Shown one piece after another: positions 1 through 8,464 of a stretch of 45,817 nucleotides of DNA (position 1 is its first letter; every line of letters begins with the position of its first letter). This stretch comes from Planctomycetales bacterium (GTDB lineage: Bacteria; Planctomycetota; Planctomycetia; Pirellulales; Pirellulaceae), in assembly GCA_020427005.1 (NCBI GenBank), contig JAGQOY010000031.1, positions 1-45,817 of the forward strand, read 5' to 3'. Made by a program: the position numbers and the translations under genes. The notes under the pieces are model-generated. The model saw only the letters and a list, made by a program, of their open reading frames with translations, was not told where the DNA came from and did no database searches.

Positions 1-52
1 CTCGCGTACCTTCAAACAATACACCCCAAATTCCACTCACGCTCAAAAATTC

Positions 53-793
53 TCACATGGCTCTGATGTACGCTTGCAAATTGTAAGAATAACTGTCAGT
101 CAGCTGAATATTCGAGTTGCTTGAATTATTTCCGTTACCTGGCCCAGGATTGCATACTCCAGATACTGCGGCACCAGTGAACGCATTCCAAGTATCCACG
201 TCCAACGCAAAAGGTAAGACGTTTATAGTACTGCCGCTAGTTCCCGGCAGCGAAAACCCGGCAATTCGTCTTGCCATTACCGCAGTTGCGTCTCCCACAA
301 CCGGCTTGCCTACATCTCCGTAGATTCTTCCAAAAAACAGGGGGACTTCGCCGTTGCTTTGCTCCGTACGGGCAACATTCACTTTAACGGCATAATATGG
401 CAGCGAACTGTCACTCTCAATCGTGGTCGAAGTGGGACTTTGAACAAATCCGATTTCAATGTCTTGAGATGTCACTGAGTCACTGACGAAAGGTGATTGT
501 TGACAAATGTTGTTGAAGCCGGCGTATCCACTGGCCGCCGTACGGATGGCCTGCTCAGCCTCATCTCCTGTGTTACCACCTTCCAACTGATCGAATAGCT
601 CCCAGCACCCTGCAAGCGCAGCAGAATCAGCACAACGCTGTATCTCCGCTCTCGCTCCTGCCAAATAGCCTACGTCAATTGAAAAAGTCAGAAAACTAAA
701 AAGCACGAACATCAAGAACACCGCCAGGATAATCGCGACTCCCTTGCGATTCTGAAGGCCAGGTCTCTGAACGCTAGCAACGTAGGGTGTCAT
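53..793 (-). CDS. TadE/TadG-like pilus assembly or surface protein, short form
   Basis: The 246-residue product has a basic N-terminus and one membrane segment at about residues 19-42. This is followed by the TadE/TadG hallmark in which a long helix leads into ADSAALAG (residues 56-63). TadG-like proteins are anchored minor pseudopilins of Flp/Tad pilus systems, and planctomycetes carry many of them. The start is supported by GGAG eight bases upstream. The gene follows the secreted-protein gene at 837-1454 by 43 bases and is probably co-transcribed behind the c-di-GMP riboswitch. It seems short: planctomycete TadG-like proteins usually continue well beyond the NVLPFALDVDTWNAF-type segment seen here at about residues 191-205. 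The frame stays open after the TGA up to the window edge, so a premature stop is possible. The family call rests on the N-terminal half; the exact role is inferred. Confidence 0.72.
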   Translation of the reverse strand: MTPYVASVQRPGLQNRKGVAIILAVFLMFVLFSFLTFSIDVGYLAGARAEIQRCADSAALAGCWELFDQLEGGNTGDEAEQAIRTAASGYAGFNNICQQSPFVSDSVTSQDIEIGFVQSPTSTTIESDSSLPYYAVKVNVARTEQSNGEVPLFFGRIYGDVGKPVVGDATAVMARRIAGFSLPGTSGSTINVLPFALDVDTWNAFTGAAVSGVCNPGPGNGNNSSNSNIQLTDSYSYNLQAYIRAM

Positions 794-836
794 ATTTGAG
801 TCTCCAATATTTAAATGCGAAGGGATGTGGTTGCAA

Positions 837-1454
837 CTACTGATTAATTTGGGTATCCAGCGCTATTTCGCTTACCTGCCCAAGTGAGTTAAACAACCGA
901 ATTCTTCGAAGTATCAGAGATGACACTCGATTAGATGCAAACGTGACACTGCTATTCTGAATCGAATCTTGAGGCGTATAGTTATTTAGCGTTTGATTTC
1001 CCGCGTCGGCTACACTTATAAAGGCACCTGAGCCTCCGAAGGATCCCCAGGTATAGCTAGAGCCGTTAACGATACCGATAAAGAATTGATTTCCCTCGTC
1101 ATGAACAACTTGTGTCCAACGTACAGTTTCAGAATCGCGGCTGAGCTTGACACCCGAATATAGTCGCCTTGAGAGCGTTGTCTGGCCGTCATTTGTCAAT
1201 CTAACTTGCATGCCGCCAGGTGAGAAATCAGGTGCCGTTCCATGATTGAAATCCCACTGCATCATGATATCGCTCGCGCCACCGAAAGGCAGCATGGAGG
1301 TTGTAATTTGCGGTGCATCTTGTTGTTCGTCGGGAACCGCCACTTGCAACTCCCAGTCTTCTTCTATCCGAACAATCGCTGTTTGTGCCTGAACTTGGAA
1401 GCTACCTAGTAACAAGACAGTCAGAGACCCAACCCAAAGCCGCCACGTCTTCAT
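837..1454 (-). CDS. Secreted protein of unknown function behind a c-di-GMP riboswitch
   Basis: From the ATG at 1454 the product is 205 residues and begins with a clear signal peptide (MKTWRLW, then a Leu-rich core, cleavage near VQAQ). The start is chosen because GGAGGG lies about nine bases upstream; an earlier in-frame start at 1487 would put a basic Gly-rich stretch in front of the signal peptide. The mature part is beta-rich in composition, with many Ser, Thr, Asn and Gly residues and no cysteines, and is probably extracytoplasmic. I recognise no domain. It is the first gene of a minus-strand pair with the TadE/TadG-like gene at 53-793, and its leader contains the GEMM-I aptamer at 1541-1626. 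The context suggests a surface or biofilm-related product whose expression responds to cyclic di-GMP; that is inference. Confidence 0.7.
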   Translation of the reverse strand: MKTWRLWVGSLTVLLLGSFQVQAQTAIVRIEEDWELQVAVPDEQQDAPQITTSMLPFGGASDIMMQWDFNHGTAPDFSPGGMQVRLTNDGQTTLSRRLYSGVKLSRDSETVRWTQVVHDEGNQFFIGIVNGSSYTWGSFGGSGAFISVADAGNQTLNNYTPQDSIQNSSVTFASNRVSSLILRRIRLFNSLGQVSEIALDTQINQ

Positions 1455-1476
1455 AGTGCCACACCCTCCACCGCGT

Positions 1477-1501
1477 GCGCTAGGCAAAGCCTAATTCGCG
1501 C
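1477..1501 (-). promoter_or_regulatory. Leader hairpin between riboswitch and ribosome-binding site
   Basis: Read on the minus strand, GCGC-gaat-TAGGC-ttt-GCCTA-GCGC forms a stem with a four-base bulge. It ends about six bases before the GGTGGAGGG ribosome-binding sequence of the 837-1454 gene. It could be part of the expression platform of the upstream aptamer. A second inverted repeat, CAAAGAA...TTCTTTG at about 1509-1537, lies between it and the aptamer. Confidence 0.4.
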
Positions 1502-1540
1502 AGTATTAACAAAGAAGTGAATCTTGAGTAGTTCTTTGGG

Positions 1541-1626
1541 CTCCGTTCGGTAGCCTGGCGATCCGCTTTGCAGTTAGGACCCATAGCTTTGCGTGCTACT
1601 CTCTCGAGTAGGTTGCCTTTTCGTGG
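1541..1626 (-). promoter_or_regulatory. Cyclic-di-GMP-I (GEMM-I) riboswitch aptamer
   Basis: Read on the minus strand, this stretch carries the conserved GEMM-I elements in order. They are GGCAACC, then a perfect six-pair hairpin CTACTC-GAGA-GAGTAG with a GNRA tetraloop, then the signature ACGCAAAGC. These are followed by GGGTCCTAA, the tetraloop-receptor side, and GCCAGGCTACCGAA closing the second helix. GEMM-I RNAs bind cyclic di-GMP and control genes for pili, surface proteins and exopolysaccharide. The element is on the same strand as, and about 90 bases upstream of, the start at 1454, so it would control the secreted protein and the TadE/TadG-like gene behind it. Loop lengths and spacing fit the family. 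The switching mechanism is unclear: no U-tract terminator follows, but TGGGTCC inside the aptamer can partly pair with GGAGCCCA just downstream. Confidence 0.85.
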
Positions 1627-1660
1627 TGCCACGAGTTTGGGGAGACCGGGAACTACGGAC

Positions 1661-1681
1661 ATGGGTCAAGTTGCGACCCAT
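1661..1681. promoter_or_regulatory. Perfect 7-bp inverted repeat upstream of the riboswitch
   Basis: ATGGGTC-aagttgc-GACCCAT is a perfect seven-base inverted repeat with a seven-base spacer, just upstream (minus strand) of the aptamer. It sits where the promoter of the minus-strand operon or its 5' end is expected, so it may be an operator or an RNA 5' hairpin. The rest of 1682-1855, between the two divergent genes, shows nothing else I can name. Confidence 0.35.
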
Positions 1682-1855
1682 CTAAAAAGTACGTCGAAAA
1701 ATCACGTGCGGCCAGTAAAACCATTCAAATTCCTAAATTGCCGACAAACTGGGGTCGCGTTGTAGATCCATTGTCCCTACGGCTATAATCATCGTTACAA
1801 TCGCTATGATCCGCTGTTATCCTGCCCTCCCCAACTCTTGCCCACTAAGCCCAAC

Positions 1856-4800
1856 ATGGCCTTTAATTTTTGGCTTTCCTCCTCGCGTGTACTCGCAGTC
1901 GCCATTGTTGCCGCGACTTGCAATCTCGCGCTAGCACAGCCCGCATCGAACGACTCAACTCCTCTGCTTGTCAACTTGCAAAGGCTTACACAAGATTTTT
2001 GTACGGATTGTCACTCCGGAAATATCACAGAGGCCAATATCGACCTTGGGGTAATCTACACCTTGGATGCGATTCGTAACGACTTGCCGACTTGGCAATC
2101 TATCCTGCGCGTCGTCGTAGAGGGCCAAATGCCTCCCGTTGATAGCCCACAACCTACGGCCGAATTCCGTCAGCTTTGTTACTCGGGATTATCTGAGCTA
2201 CTAAAAGCAGAAGCGCAACTGCGTGCAGGCGATCCGGGACAGATCCCATTGCGCAGACTCAATACGGCTGAGTTGACATACTCTGTTCGTGATTTGACCG
2301 GCGTCGATTCCCTGAACCCGTTTGCTGACTTCCCGACCGATGGTGCTGCTGGCGAAGGCTTTACTAACGCGGCTGCGGCCCTGAGTATGTCACCCGCCCT
2401 TTATGACAAGCTTTTGGTCGCAACTCGCCGCATCGCGGAGCATGCCGTGCTTTTACCAGACGGCATTCAATTTTCTGAGTTTACGACGCGTCGCGATCTC
2501 ACCAACAATCTATTGAATCAGATTCGCGATTTATATGCTAAGTACACGCGTCATTCAGGAAGTACTCAGGTCGACCTCCAGGGGATACGCTTTGATACCA
2601 ACGTTGGCGGCAGGTTGCCTATTGAGGTATATCTAAAATGTCTATTGGAAAACCAACATGCATTGGCTGCAGATCCATCACAAACTCACTCATTAGCGGT
2701 AGCTCAGCAACTTAGTCCGCGGTACTTGGCGAGGTTATGGAAAACTCTTAATCATGATCCCGGCATTTTGTTTCAACAATTGCGAACTCTGACAATTCAG
2801 TCACCATCAGACATTCCAGTTGAGCAAAAGGTCCAGGCTGCGATTAAGCTGATTTCGCAGTGGCAAACGAGCCTGTGGCAATTTGCTACTGTCGGGCACA
2901 TTGGAAAGGTAGGTGGTCCACCGGGTTGGATGGTTCCTGTTGCTCCATTGATGGAAAGCCAACATATCGAGTTTCCGCTGACGGGAATTTCGACGGCAGA
3001 TACGTTGCATACAGAATTCGATGCTTCGTGGACTCCTATTGAAATTGACTTGGTTTGCTCAGCTGCTGGAGACGGAAGCGAAGATGACAAGTCCATTTGG
3101 AAGTCGCCGCGATTGCGGTTGGCTGCTGGCCAAGAAATTCCTCTCAAACTGGTGCCAGAATTACTGGCGGATCTCGAAAGGCACCAGTCCCTTGTAATCG
3201 GAAGTACAGCCAATTGCCTGGCTGCAATCGACGAATTTTTGACGGACAGTATGAAACCGAATACTGACACGAGAATCGATGATTTGGCAATTAGTCATGG
3301 AGTCAAAAGCGAAGCACTTTTAGCTTGGCTGAACGTGCTGGGAATTCATGCATCCAGGGCCGATTCGGTTGGAGCCCTGCTGACAAATTCAAGTTCCAAT
3401 ATTGGTTCCTATGAAAGCGTCAGTGGCTGGACTGCAAGTGACGCCCTAAGTGTCGTTGCCAATCGTTCCAGTGACTTGCTAAGAATCCCAGGCAAAATTG
3501 CCGGTCACAGCGTGGCAGTACATCCCTCGCCCTCACAGCGAGTCGGGATCGCGTGGCGGGCTCCGATGAATATGATTGTTAACGTTCAGGGGAATGTTGA
3601 ACATGCTCACCCCGAATGTGGCAACGGAGTTGCCTGGACGCTTTGCCTACGCCACGGATCCATCGAACAAATACTTGGTTCTGGAGAAGCTCGAGGGGCT
3701 GGTCGCAAAGAATTACCGAAACTAAATTCGCTAACCGTTCGCAACGGCGACTATTTAGCTCTGCTAGTCGACTCTCGAGAAAGAAATCATTCCTGCGATT
3801 TAACGGCGGTCAACTTAGAAATTACCTCCGACGACTTTACTTGGTCGTTGAGCCCCGATGTCGCCGACAACATTCTGGCCAAAAATCCTTTGTCGGATAA
3901 ATACGGGAATGATAGCATTTGGCATTTTTTTTCTGAACCCGCAACCGCAGAAAACCCGCGTCTACAAATAGGAAACGACTCTCTGCTCGCAAAATGGCTG
4001 TCTGCAAATAGTTCCCAGGAAAAATCCCAATACGCAGATGCGCTACAAAATCTATTGACATCGGATTCTGTTGATTCCCATTCCGCAGATGATGTGCTAC
4101 TACGCGAGCAATTAACTTCACTTACAGGACCGCTTTCGTCGCTCAGCTCGGTTTCAGCCAACGATACCGCCTGGCGGCAGCCCACAGCAGTCACTAACTG
4201 GGGTGTTCAGACCAACGACGAAAATGCAATCAACTGGCAAAGCGACTCCTTCGATTTGTCAATGGAAAGCCCAAGCGTGATCCGCATACGATTGCCACAG
4301 GGACTAGCACAAAACGCAACTTTTATTAGCGATGTGTTGATAGATCCATCGGCTGGCCCAAATGCGAGCATACAGTGCTCCGTCACAAGCGGCGAACACA
4401 GGGTCGATCACCAGCTTCGAGCACCTGGTCAGATTCCAGGGAAAACCCCCGCTGTGTGGAGTGGTGTACCAACCAGTGCTACATTTCTGGACCCGATATT
4501 GGTTATGGCCCAGAGTCCGGCTAGGACCCGATGGGAAAGAGAATTGCATGTTTTTCGAGAACTGTTTCCTCCTGCTCTATGTTATGAACAGATTGTCCCT
4601 GTCGACGAAGTCGTCACATTGACGCTCTTCCATCGAGATGACGATCACTTGAAGCAGCTAATGCTTGACGAGACTGAATCTGCAGAACTTGATCGACTGT
4701 GGGAACAGTTACATTTTGTTAGCCAGGATGCTTTGCAGTCCGTCGATGCGTTTGACCAACTGTGGCAATTCGCAACTCAGGATGCAGATCCTTCCGCCTT

Positions 4801-6145
4801 TGAACCCTTGAGACAGCCGACTTATCAGCGAGCCGAGTTGTTTCGACAATTATTGATAGAAGCCCAACCGCGACATATAGAAGCGGCGATCAATTTTGCT
4901 GCACGTGTGGCTCGAAAACCGATATCAGTCGACCGTCGCCGCAGACTATTGCAACTTTACGATGACCTTCGGGCAGATGGCTTGAATCACGAAGAATCGA
5001 TTCGTTTGTTGATTGCTAGAGCTTTCCTTTCGGCAGATTTTTTGTTCAAGCTGGAAGGAGGTCAGGGCGACACTGAGAGCCGCGGACCATTTGCCGTTCG
5101 TAGGTTAACTGATTTTGAACTCGCTTCAAGATTGAGTTACTTTCTATGGTCGAGCGTTCCAGATGATGATTTGATGCAGGCTGCTGCAGCCAATCAATTG
5201 CATTTTCCTTACGAGCTGCAGTATCAAATCGAACGCATGTTGGTAGATCCAAAAATCCAACGCCTGGCCACCGAGTTCTTTTGTCAGTGGTGGATGGTTT
5301 ACGAATTCGATCAACACGCTGAGAAAAGTGAGGCTACGTTTCCTGAGTTTGCTGACCTGCGAAACTCTATGTATGAGGAAATCATTCGAACAGTGACAAC
5401 AATCCTACAGGAAGGTCTGCCGACGACCTGCTTTTTGGATGCAGATTTCATTATCGTGGATCAACCGTTGGCGAAATTCTATTCGGTTGAAGGCTTCGAA
5501 TTGAATTCAACTCAGCCCTGGCAAAGAATACCACGTTCAAGCGCGATGGGACGCGGCGGTCTGCTGACTTCGGCAGCATTCTTAGCCAAACAATCGGGAG
5601 CCTCTCGCACAAGTCCTATCCTGCGTGGCAATTGGATCAGCGAAGTATTATTGGGGGAACGCTTGCCACGACCACCCAAAAATGTGCCGCCTCTGCCAGA
5701 ATTCGTTCCTGCAGGGCTAACATCACGTGAACTGACCGAATTACACAGCTCGACTCCGGGTTGTCTCGAGTGCCATCGTCGAATTGACGGCTTTGGGTTT
5801 GCGTTGGAGAATTTTGACGCCATTGGGAGGTTTGTGAAACAACAATCTGAAGACGTATCCGCAGACCTTCCAGACGGAACAAAAGTAGTAGGGTTTGAGG
5901 AATTGCGAAACTATTTAGCTTACCGAAGGCAGCAGGAGTTCCATGCTCAGCTATGTCGAAAACTCTTGGGCTACAGTTTAGGACGCAGCGTGCAGCTTTC
6001 CGACCAGCCATTGCTCGACAAAATGCAAGCACATCTAAAAGACAAAGAAGGCAGTTTGAGCCAGTTGATATTGGAAATTGTCTCGAGCGACCAATTCCAG
6101 TTTGTTCGGGTCGATAAAGAGACACTAACTTTGCCACCTCGATAG
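1856..6145 (+). CDS. Planctomycete cytochrome-like protein (PSCyt1, DUF1587, DUF1595, DUF1592, DUF1588, DUF1585)
   Basis: The product is about 1429 residues from the ATG at 1856, which directly opens a signal peptide ending near ALAQ; a TTG at 1838 is the alternative. Domains in order: a PSCyt1-type segment with haem motif CTDCH (about 49-53), DUF1587 (about 132-200), then DUF1595 (about 980-1060), DUF1592 (1078-1205) and DUF1588 with a second CLECH motif near 1303. DUF1585 closes the protein (1344-1418). Between DUF1587 and DUF1595 lies an unusually long region; its part at about 556-660 looks like a beta-sandwich module seen in related planctomycete proteins. The family is exported and typically paired with a DUF1552 protein, as here 26 bases downstream. 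The biochemical function is unproven; roles in redox-linked polymer breakdown at the cell surface are proposed by inference only. Confidence 0.93.
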   Translation: MAFNFWLSSSRVLAVAIVAATCNLALAQPASNDSTPLLVNLQRLTQDFCTDCHSGNITEANIDLGVIYTLDAIRNDLPTWQSILRVVVEGQMPPVDSPQPTAEFRQLCYSGLSELLKAEAQLRAGDPGQIPLRRLNTAELTYSVRDLTGVDSLNPFADFPTDGAAGEGFTNAAAALSMSPALYDKLLVATRRIAEHAVLLPDGIQFSEFTTRRDLTNNLLNQIRDLYAKYTRHSGSTQVDLQGIRFDTNVGGRLPIEVYLKCLLENQHALAADPSQTHSLAVAQQLSPRYLARLWKTLNHDPGILFQQLRTLTIQSPSDIPVEQKVQAAIKLISQWQTSLWQFATVGHIGKVGGPPGWMVPVAPLMESQHIEFPLTGISTADTLHTEFDASWTPIEIDLVCSAAGDGSEDDKSIWKSPRLRLAAGQEIPLKLVPELLADLERHQSLVIGSTANCLAAIDEFLTDSMKPNTDTRIDDLAISHGVKSEALLAWLNVLGIHASRADSVGALLTNSSSNIGSYESVSGWTASDALSVVANRSSDLLRIPGKIAGHSVAVHPSPSQRVGIAWRAPMNMIVNVQGNVEHAHPECGNGVAWTLCLRHGSIEQILGSGEARGAGRKELPKLNSLTVRNGDYLALLVDSRERNHSCDLTAVNLEITSDDFTWSLSPDVADNILAKNPLSDKYGNDSIWHFFSEPATAENPRLQIGNDSLLAKWLSANSSQEKSQYADALQNLLTSDSVDSHSADDVLLREQLTSLTGPLSSLSSVSANDTAWRQPTAVTNWGVQTNDENAINWQSDSFDLSMESPSVIRIRLPQGLAQNATFISDVLIDPSAGPNASIQCSVTSGEHRVDHQLRAPGQIPGKTPAVWSGVPTSATFLDPILVMAQSPARTRWERELHVFRELFPPALCYEQIVPVDEVVTLTLFHRDDDHLKQLMLDETESAELDRLWEQLHFVSQDALQSVDAFDQLWQFATQDADPSAFEPLRQPTYQRAELFRQLLIEAQPRHIEAAINFAARVARKPISVDRRRRLLQLYDDLRADGLNHEESIRLLIARAFLSADFLFKLEGGQGDTESRGPFAVRRLTDFELASRLSYFLWSSVPDDDLMQAAAANQLHFPYELQYQIERMLVDPKIQRLATEFFCQWWMVYEFDQHAEKSEATFPEFADLRNSMYEEIIRTVTTILQEGLPTTCFLDADFIIVDQPLAKFYSVEGFELNSTQPWQRIPRSSAMGRGGLLTSAAFLAKQSGASRTSPILRGNWISEVLLGERLPRPPKNVPPLPEFVPAGLTSRELTELHSSTPGCLECHRRIDGFGFALENFDAIGRFVKQQSEDVSADLPDGTKVVGFEELRNYLAYRRQQEFHAQLCRKLLGYSLGRSVQLSDQPLLDKMQAHLKDKEGSLSQLILEIVSSDQFQFVRVDKETLTLPPR

Positions 6146-6171
6146 ATCAAAACGTTTCTAGGAAGTGTGAA

Positions 6172-7470
6172 ATGTTGCATGCAATACAAAACCGACGAAG
6201 GTTGCTTGGTACGTTGGGAATTAGTATCTCGCTTCCCTGGCTCGAATCTATGGCATGTCTGGGGCAGAACTCAGACAACCAGAATGCTCCCGTAAGAACT
6301 GCCGTACTGTTTGCAGGGAATGGCTTTCACAGCCGTCAATGGTGGGCCAAGGGAAGTGGGGATCAAATGGAGTTGGGCGCCGTACTACACCCTCTAACAA
6401 AATTAAAAACGCAATTGTTGTTTATCCAAGGACTTTTTAACGCCGAGGCGCTCAAAGGAAACATCCATAGCTCTCAAACTGGAAACTTACTTTCAGGAGC
6501 TCCATTGGCATCAGGTGGTGAGATCCATTCTGGCACGAGTTTTGATCAACTGATCGCTCAGTCAAGCGGACAACAGACCAAAGTACCTAGCCTGGTATTG
6601 GGATGTGAAAAAGCCAATCCGAGTGTGCACAAGAATTACTCCATGCTTTATAGTTCCCATATCTCGTGGAGCTCACCCACATCGCCAACACCATTGGAAG
6701 TCTATCCAGCATTAGCATTCGATCGATTATTCACCGACGGAAGGCAGCGGGGCGATCAGAGCATTTTGGATGCCATCATTGAAGAAGCTGCCGATTTGGA
6801 ACGCCAGGTTAGTGTGCAGGATCGACGTAAGCTAGAGGAGTATCTGGCAGCCATTCGAGATGTAGAAGTACGTCTGAGTAATGCCAATCGGAGAGGGGAA
6901 TTTCAGGGATTCCGCCCCACTCTAAAAGAACCCAACATCGAGCGCCCAGCTGATGGAGTTCCGCAAGATATAGGTGAGCACATGCGTCTCATGTGCGATT
7001 TGTTGGTTTTGGCATTTCAAACTGACAGTACGCGTGTTTGCACATTGAAACTAAATAACGATCACTCCTCGCTGAGGTTTCCGAATCTTGGCGTGGACTA
7101 CATGATTCACCATCTGTTGTCTCATTCCGACTCGGATGACTGGTTGAAAGTCAATCAATTTTTTGTGGAGCAGCTTGCTTACATCGGTCACCGATTAGCA
7201 GCCATTCAAGAAGGCGAGCGATCTTTGCTCGATAACTCTCAAATTCTTTTCTGCTCGAGTATGTTAAACGGGAACCACGATGCTACACGTTTGCCAGTCG
7301 TCCTATTAGGCGGGGGAGGTGGTCGAATCCGCGGCGGCCGTGTGCTAGATTACAGCAATTCGGCCGATCGACAGATGTGTCGACTCTACTTGAATCTCAT
7401 GCACAACACTGGTCTTGACATGCAAACTTTTGGCGACGCTACGCAGGCACTACCAGAACTAAGCTCTTAG
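6172..7470 (+). CDS. DUF1552 family exported protein
   Basis: The 432-residue product starts with an NRRRLLGTLG stretch and a short hydrophobic segment, resembling a twin-arginine signal. It then has the typical DUF1552 body: a segment beginning RTAVLFAGNGFHSRQWW, an L-x-FIQGL turn, an IHSSQTGNLLSG segment and, late in the chain, a conserved HHLLSHS region. DUF1552 genes almost always follow DUF1592-type genes, and this one starts 26 bases after its partner with GGAAG upstream. The pair is probably one functional unit in the periplasm or on the surface. The molecular function of DUF1552 is not known; the sequence shows no haem motif or classical hydrolase signature. Confidence 0.9.
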   Translation: MLHAIQNRRRLLGTLGISISLPWLESMACLGQNSDNQNAPVRTAVLFAGNGFHSRQWWAKGSGDQMELGAVLHPLTKLKTQLLFIQGLFNAEALKGNIHSSQTGNLLSGAPLASGGEIHSGTSFDQLIAQSSGQQTKVPSLVLGCEKANPSVHKNYSMLYSSHISWSSPTSPTPLEVYPALAFDRLFTDGRQRGDQSILDAIIEEAADLERQVSVQDRRKLEEYLAAIRDVEVRLSNANRRGEFQGFRPTLKEPNIERPADGVPQDIGEHMRLMCDLLVLAFQTDSTRVCTLKLNNDHSSLRFPNLGVDYMIHHLLSHSDSDDWLKVNQFFVEQLAYIGHRLAAIQEGERSLLDNSQILFCSSMLNGNHDATRLPVVLLGGGGGRIRGGRVLDYSNSADRQMCRLYLNLMHNTGLDMQTFGDATQALPELSS

Positions 7471-7479
7471 GAAAAAAGC

Positions 7480-8421
7480 ATGATTAACAAGCGAATGCAC
7501 CACACCTGGATACTACCCTACCTTCTGGCTACCTACCTGTTGGCATCAGCTTTGCCGCTGGCCCATGGCGGGGAATTTGAAGGCCTGGGAAGCGTCGGGG
7601 AAGTAAAATTGGTTAGGAACGGCTTTCAGTTTTTAGAAGGCCCAGCCAAGACGCCAGACGGTTCTTTGTATTTCACCGATATCCCAAACGATGCGATCCA
7701 GCGTTTGCGTCCGGACGGCAAGATTGAATTGTTCTTGCAGCCTGCTGGTCACGCGAATGGGCTTATGTATGGCGGAGAGAATCGTTTGCTAGCCTGTCAA
7801 ATGGATGGCCAACTTGCTGCCATCGACCTGACAACGAAATCTGTATCCAGTCTGACAAGCGAATATCAAGGAGCACGGTATAACGCTTGCAACGACTTGG
7901 TTATTGATCGGACAGGAGGAATATACTTCACAGATCCCCGTTACCGGGCTCCTGAACCTTGGCCGCAGAAAGTCGAAGCCTTTTACTATCGTCAGCCGGA
8001 CGGAACCGTTTTAAGGCTGGGGAGTGACCTGACTGCCCCCAACGGAATTATGCTCTCACCTGACGAGAAAACTCTGTATGTCGTGCCGTCCATGTCCAGC
8101 CGCATGATGGCCTACGACATAATTGTTCCAGGGAAAATTGGAATGGGGCACGTTTTCTGTGAACTACAACAACCCTCAGGCCAAACCAATACTGGGGGAG
8201 ATGGATTGACGGTCGATATTAAGGGAAATGTATACATAACAAGTAACCTGGGTGTTCAAGTTTTCTCGCCAAATGGCAAGCTGTTAGGTATCATTGAGTG
8301 TCCGGAACAGCCGGCTAACGCCAGCTTTGGTGGCCCAGAAAATAAGACCCTTTACATGACCAGCCGTACGGGGCTTTACAGTTGTGAACTCCCTGTCGCT
8401 GGCCACTTATTTCGTAATTAA
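7480..8421 (+). CDS. Exported SMP-30/gluconolactonase-like beta-propeller protein
   Basis: The 313-residue product has a signal peptide (hydrophobic core about 9-28) followed by a six-bladed propeller of the SMP-30/gluconolaconase/LRE family. Residues matching the metal site are visible: E53 in FLEGPAKTPDG, N138 or D139 in ACNDLVID, N188 in APNGIMLSPD and D241 in GDGLTVD. Family members open sugar lactones using a divalent metal. It starts nine bases after the DUF1552 stop with GGAAAA upstream, so it is co-transcribed. In this cluster it could hydrolyse an aldonolactone formed when a sugar is oxidised outside the cytoplasm; the true substrate cannot be read from sequence. Confidence 0.88.
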   Translation: MINKRMHHTWILPYLLATYLLASALPLAHGGEFEGLGSVGEVKLVRNGFQFLEGPAKTPDGSLYFTDIPNDAIQRLRPDGKIELFLQPAGHANGLMYGGENRLLACQMDGQLAAIDLTTKSVSSLTSEYQGARYNACNDLVIDRTGGIYFTDPRYRAPEPWPQKVEAFYYRQPDGTVLRLGSDLTAPNGIMLSPDEKTLYVVPSMSSRMMAYDIIVPGKIGMGHVFCELQQPSGQTNTGGDGLTVDIKGNVYITSNLGVQVFSPNGKLLGIIECPEQPANASFGGPENKTLYMTSRTGLYSCELPVAGHLFRN

Positions 8422-8464
8422 GACTCTGTCCTAGCCTTTATAACCAATTGCAAGATGAACTAAC

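Noticed and set aside
1568..1765. 65-codon plus-strand open frame upstream of the DUF1592-type gene
   Set aside because: It is antisense to the riboswitch aptamer, has no ribosome-binding sequence and no protein-like composition.
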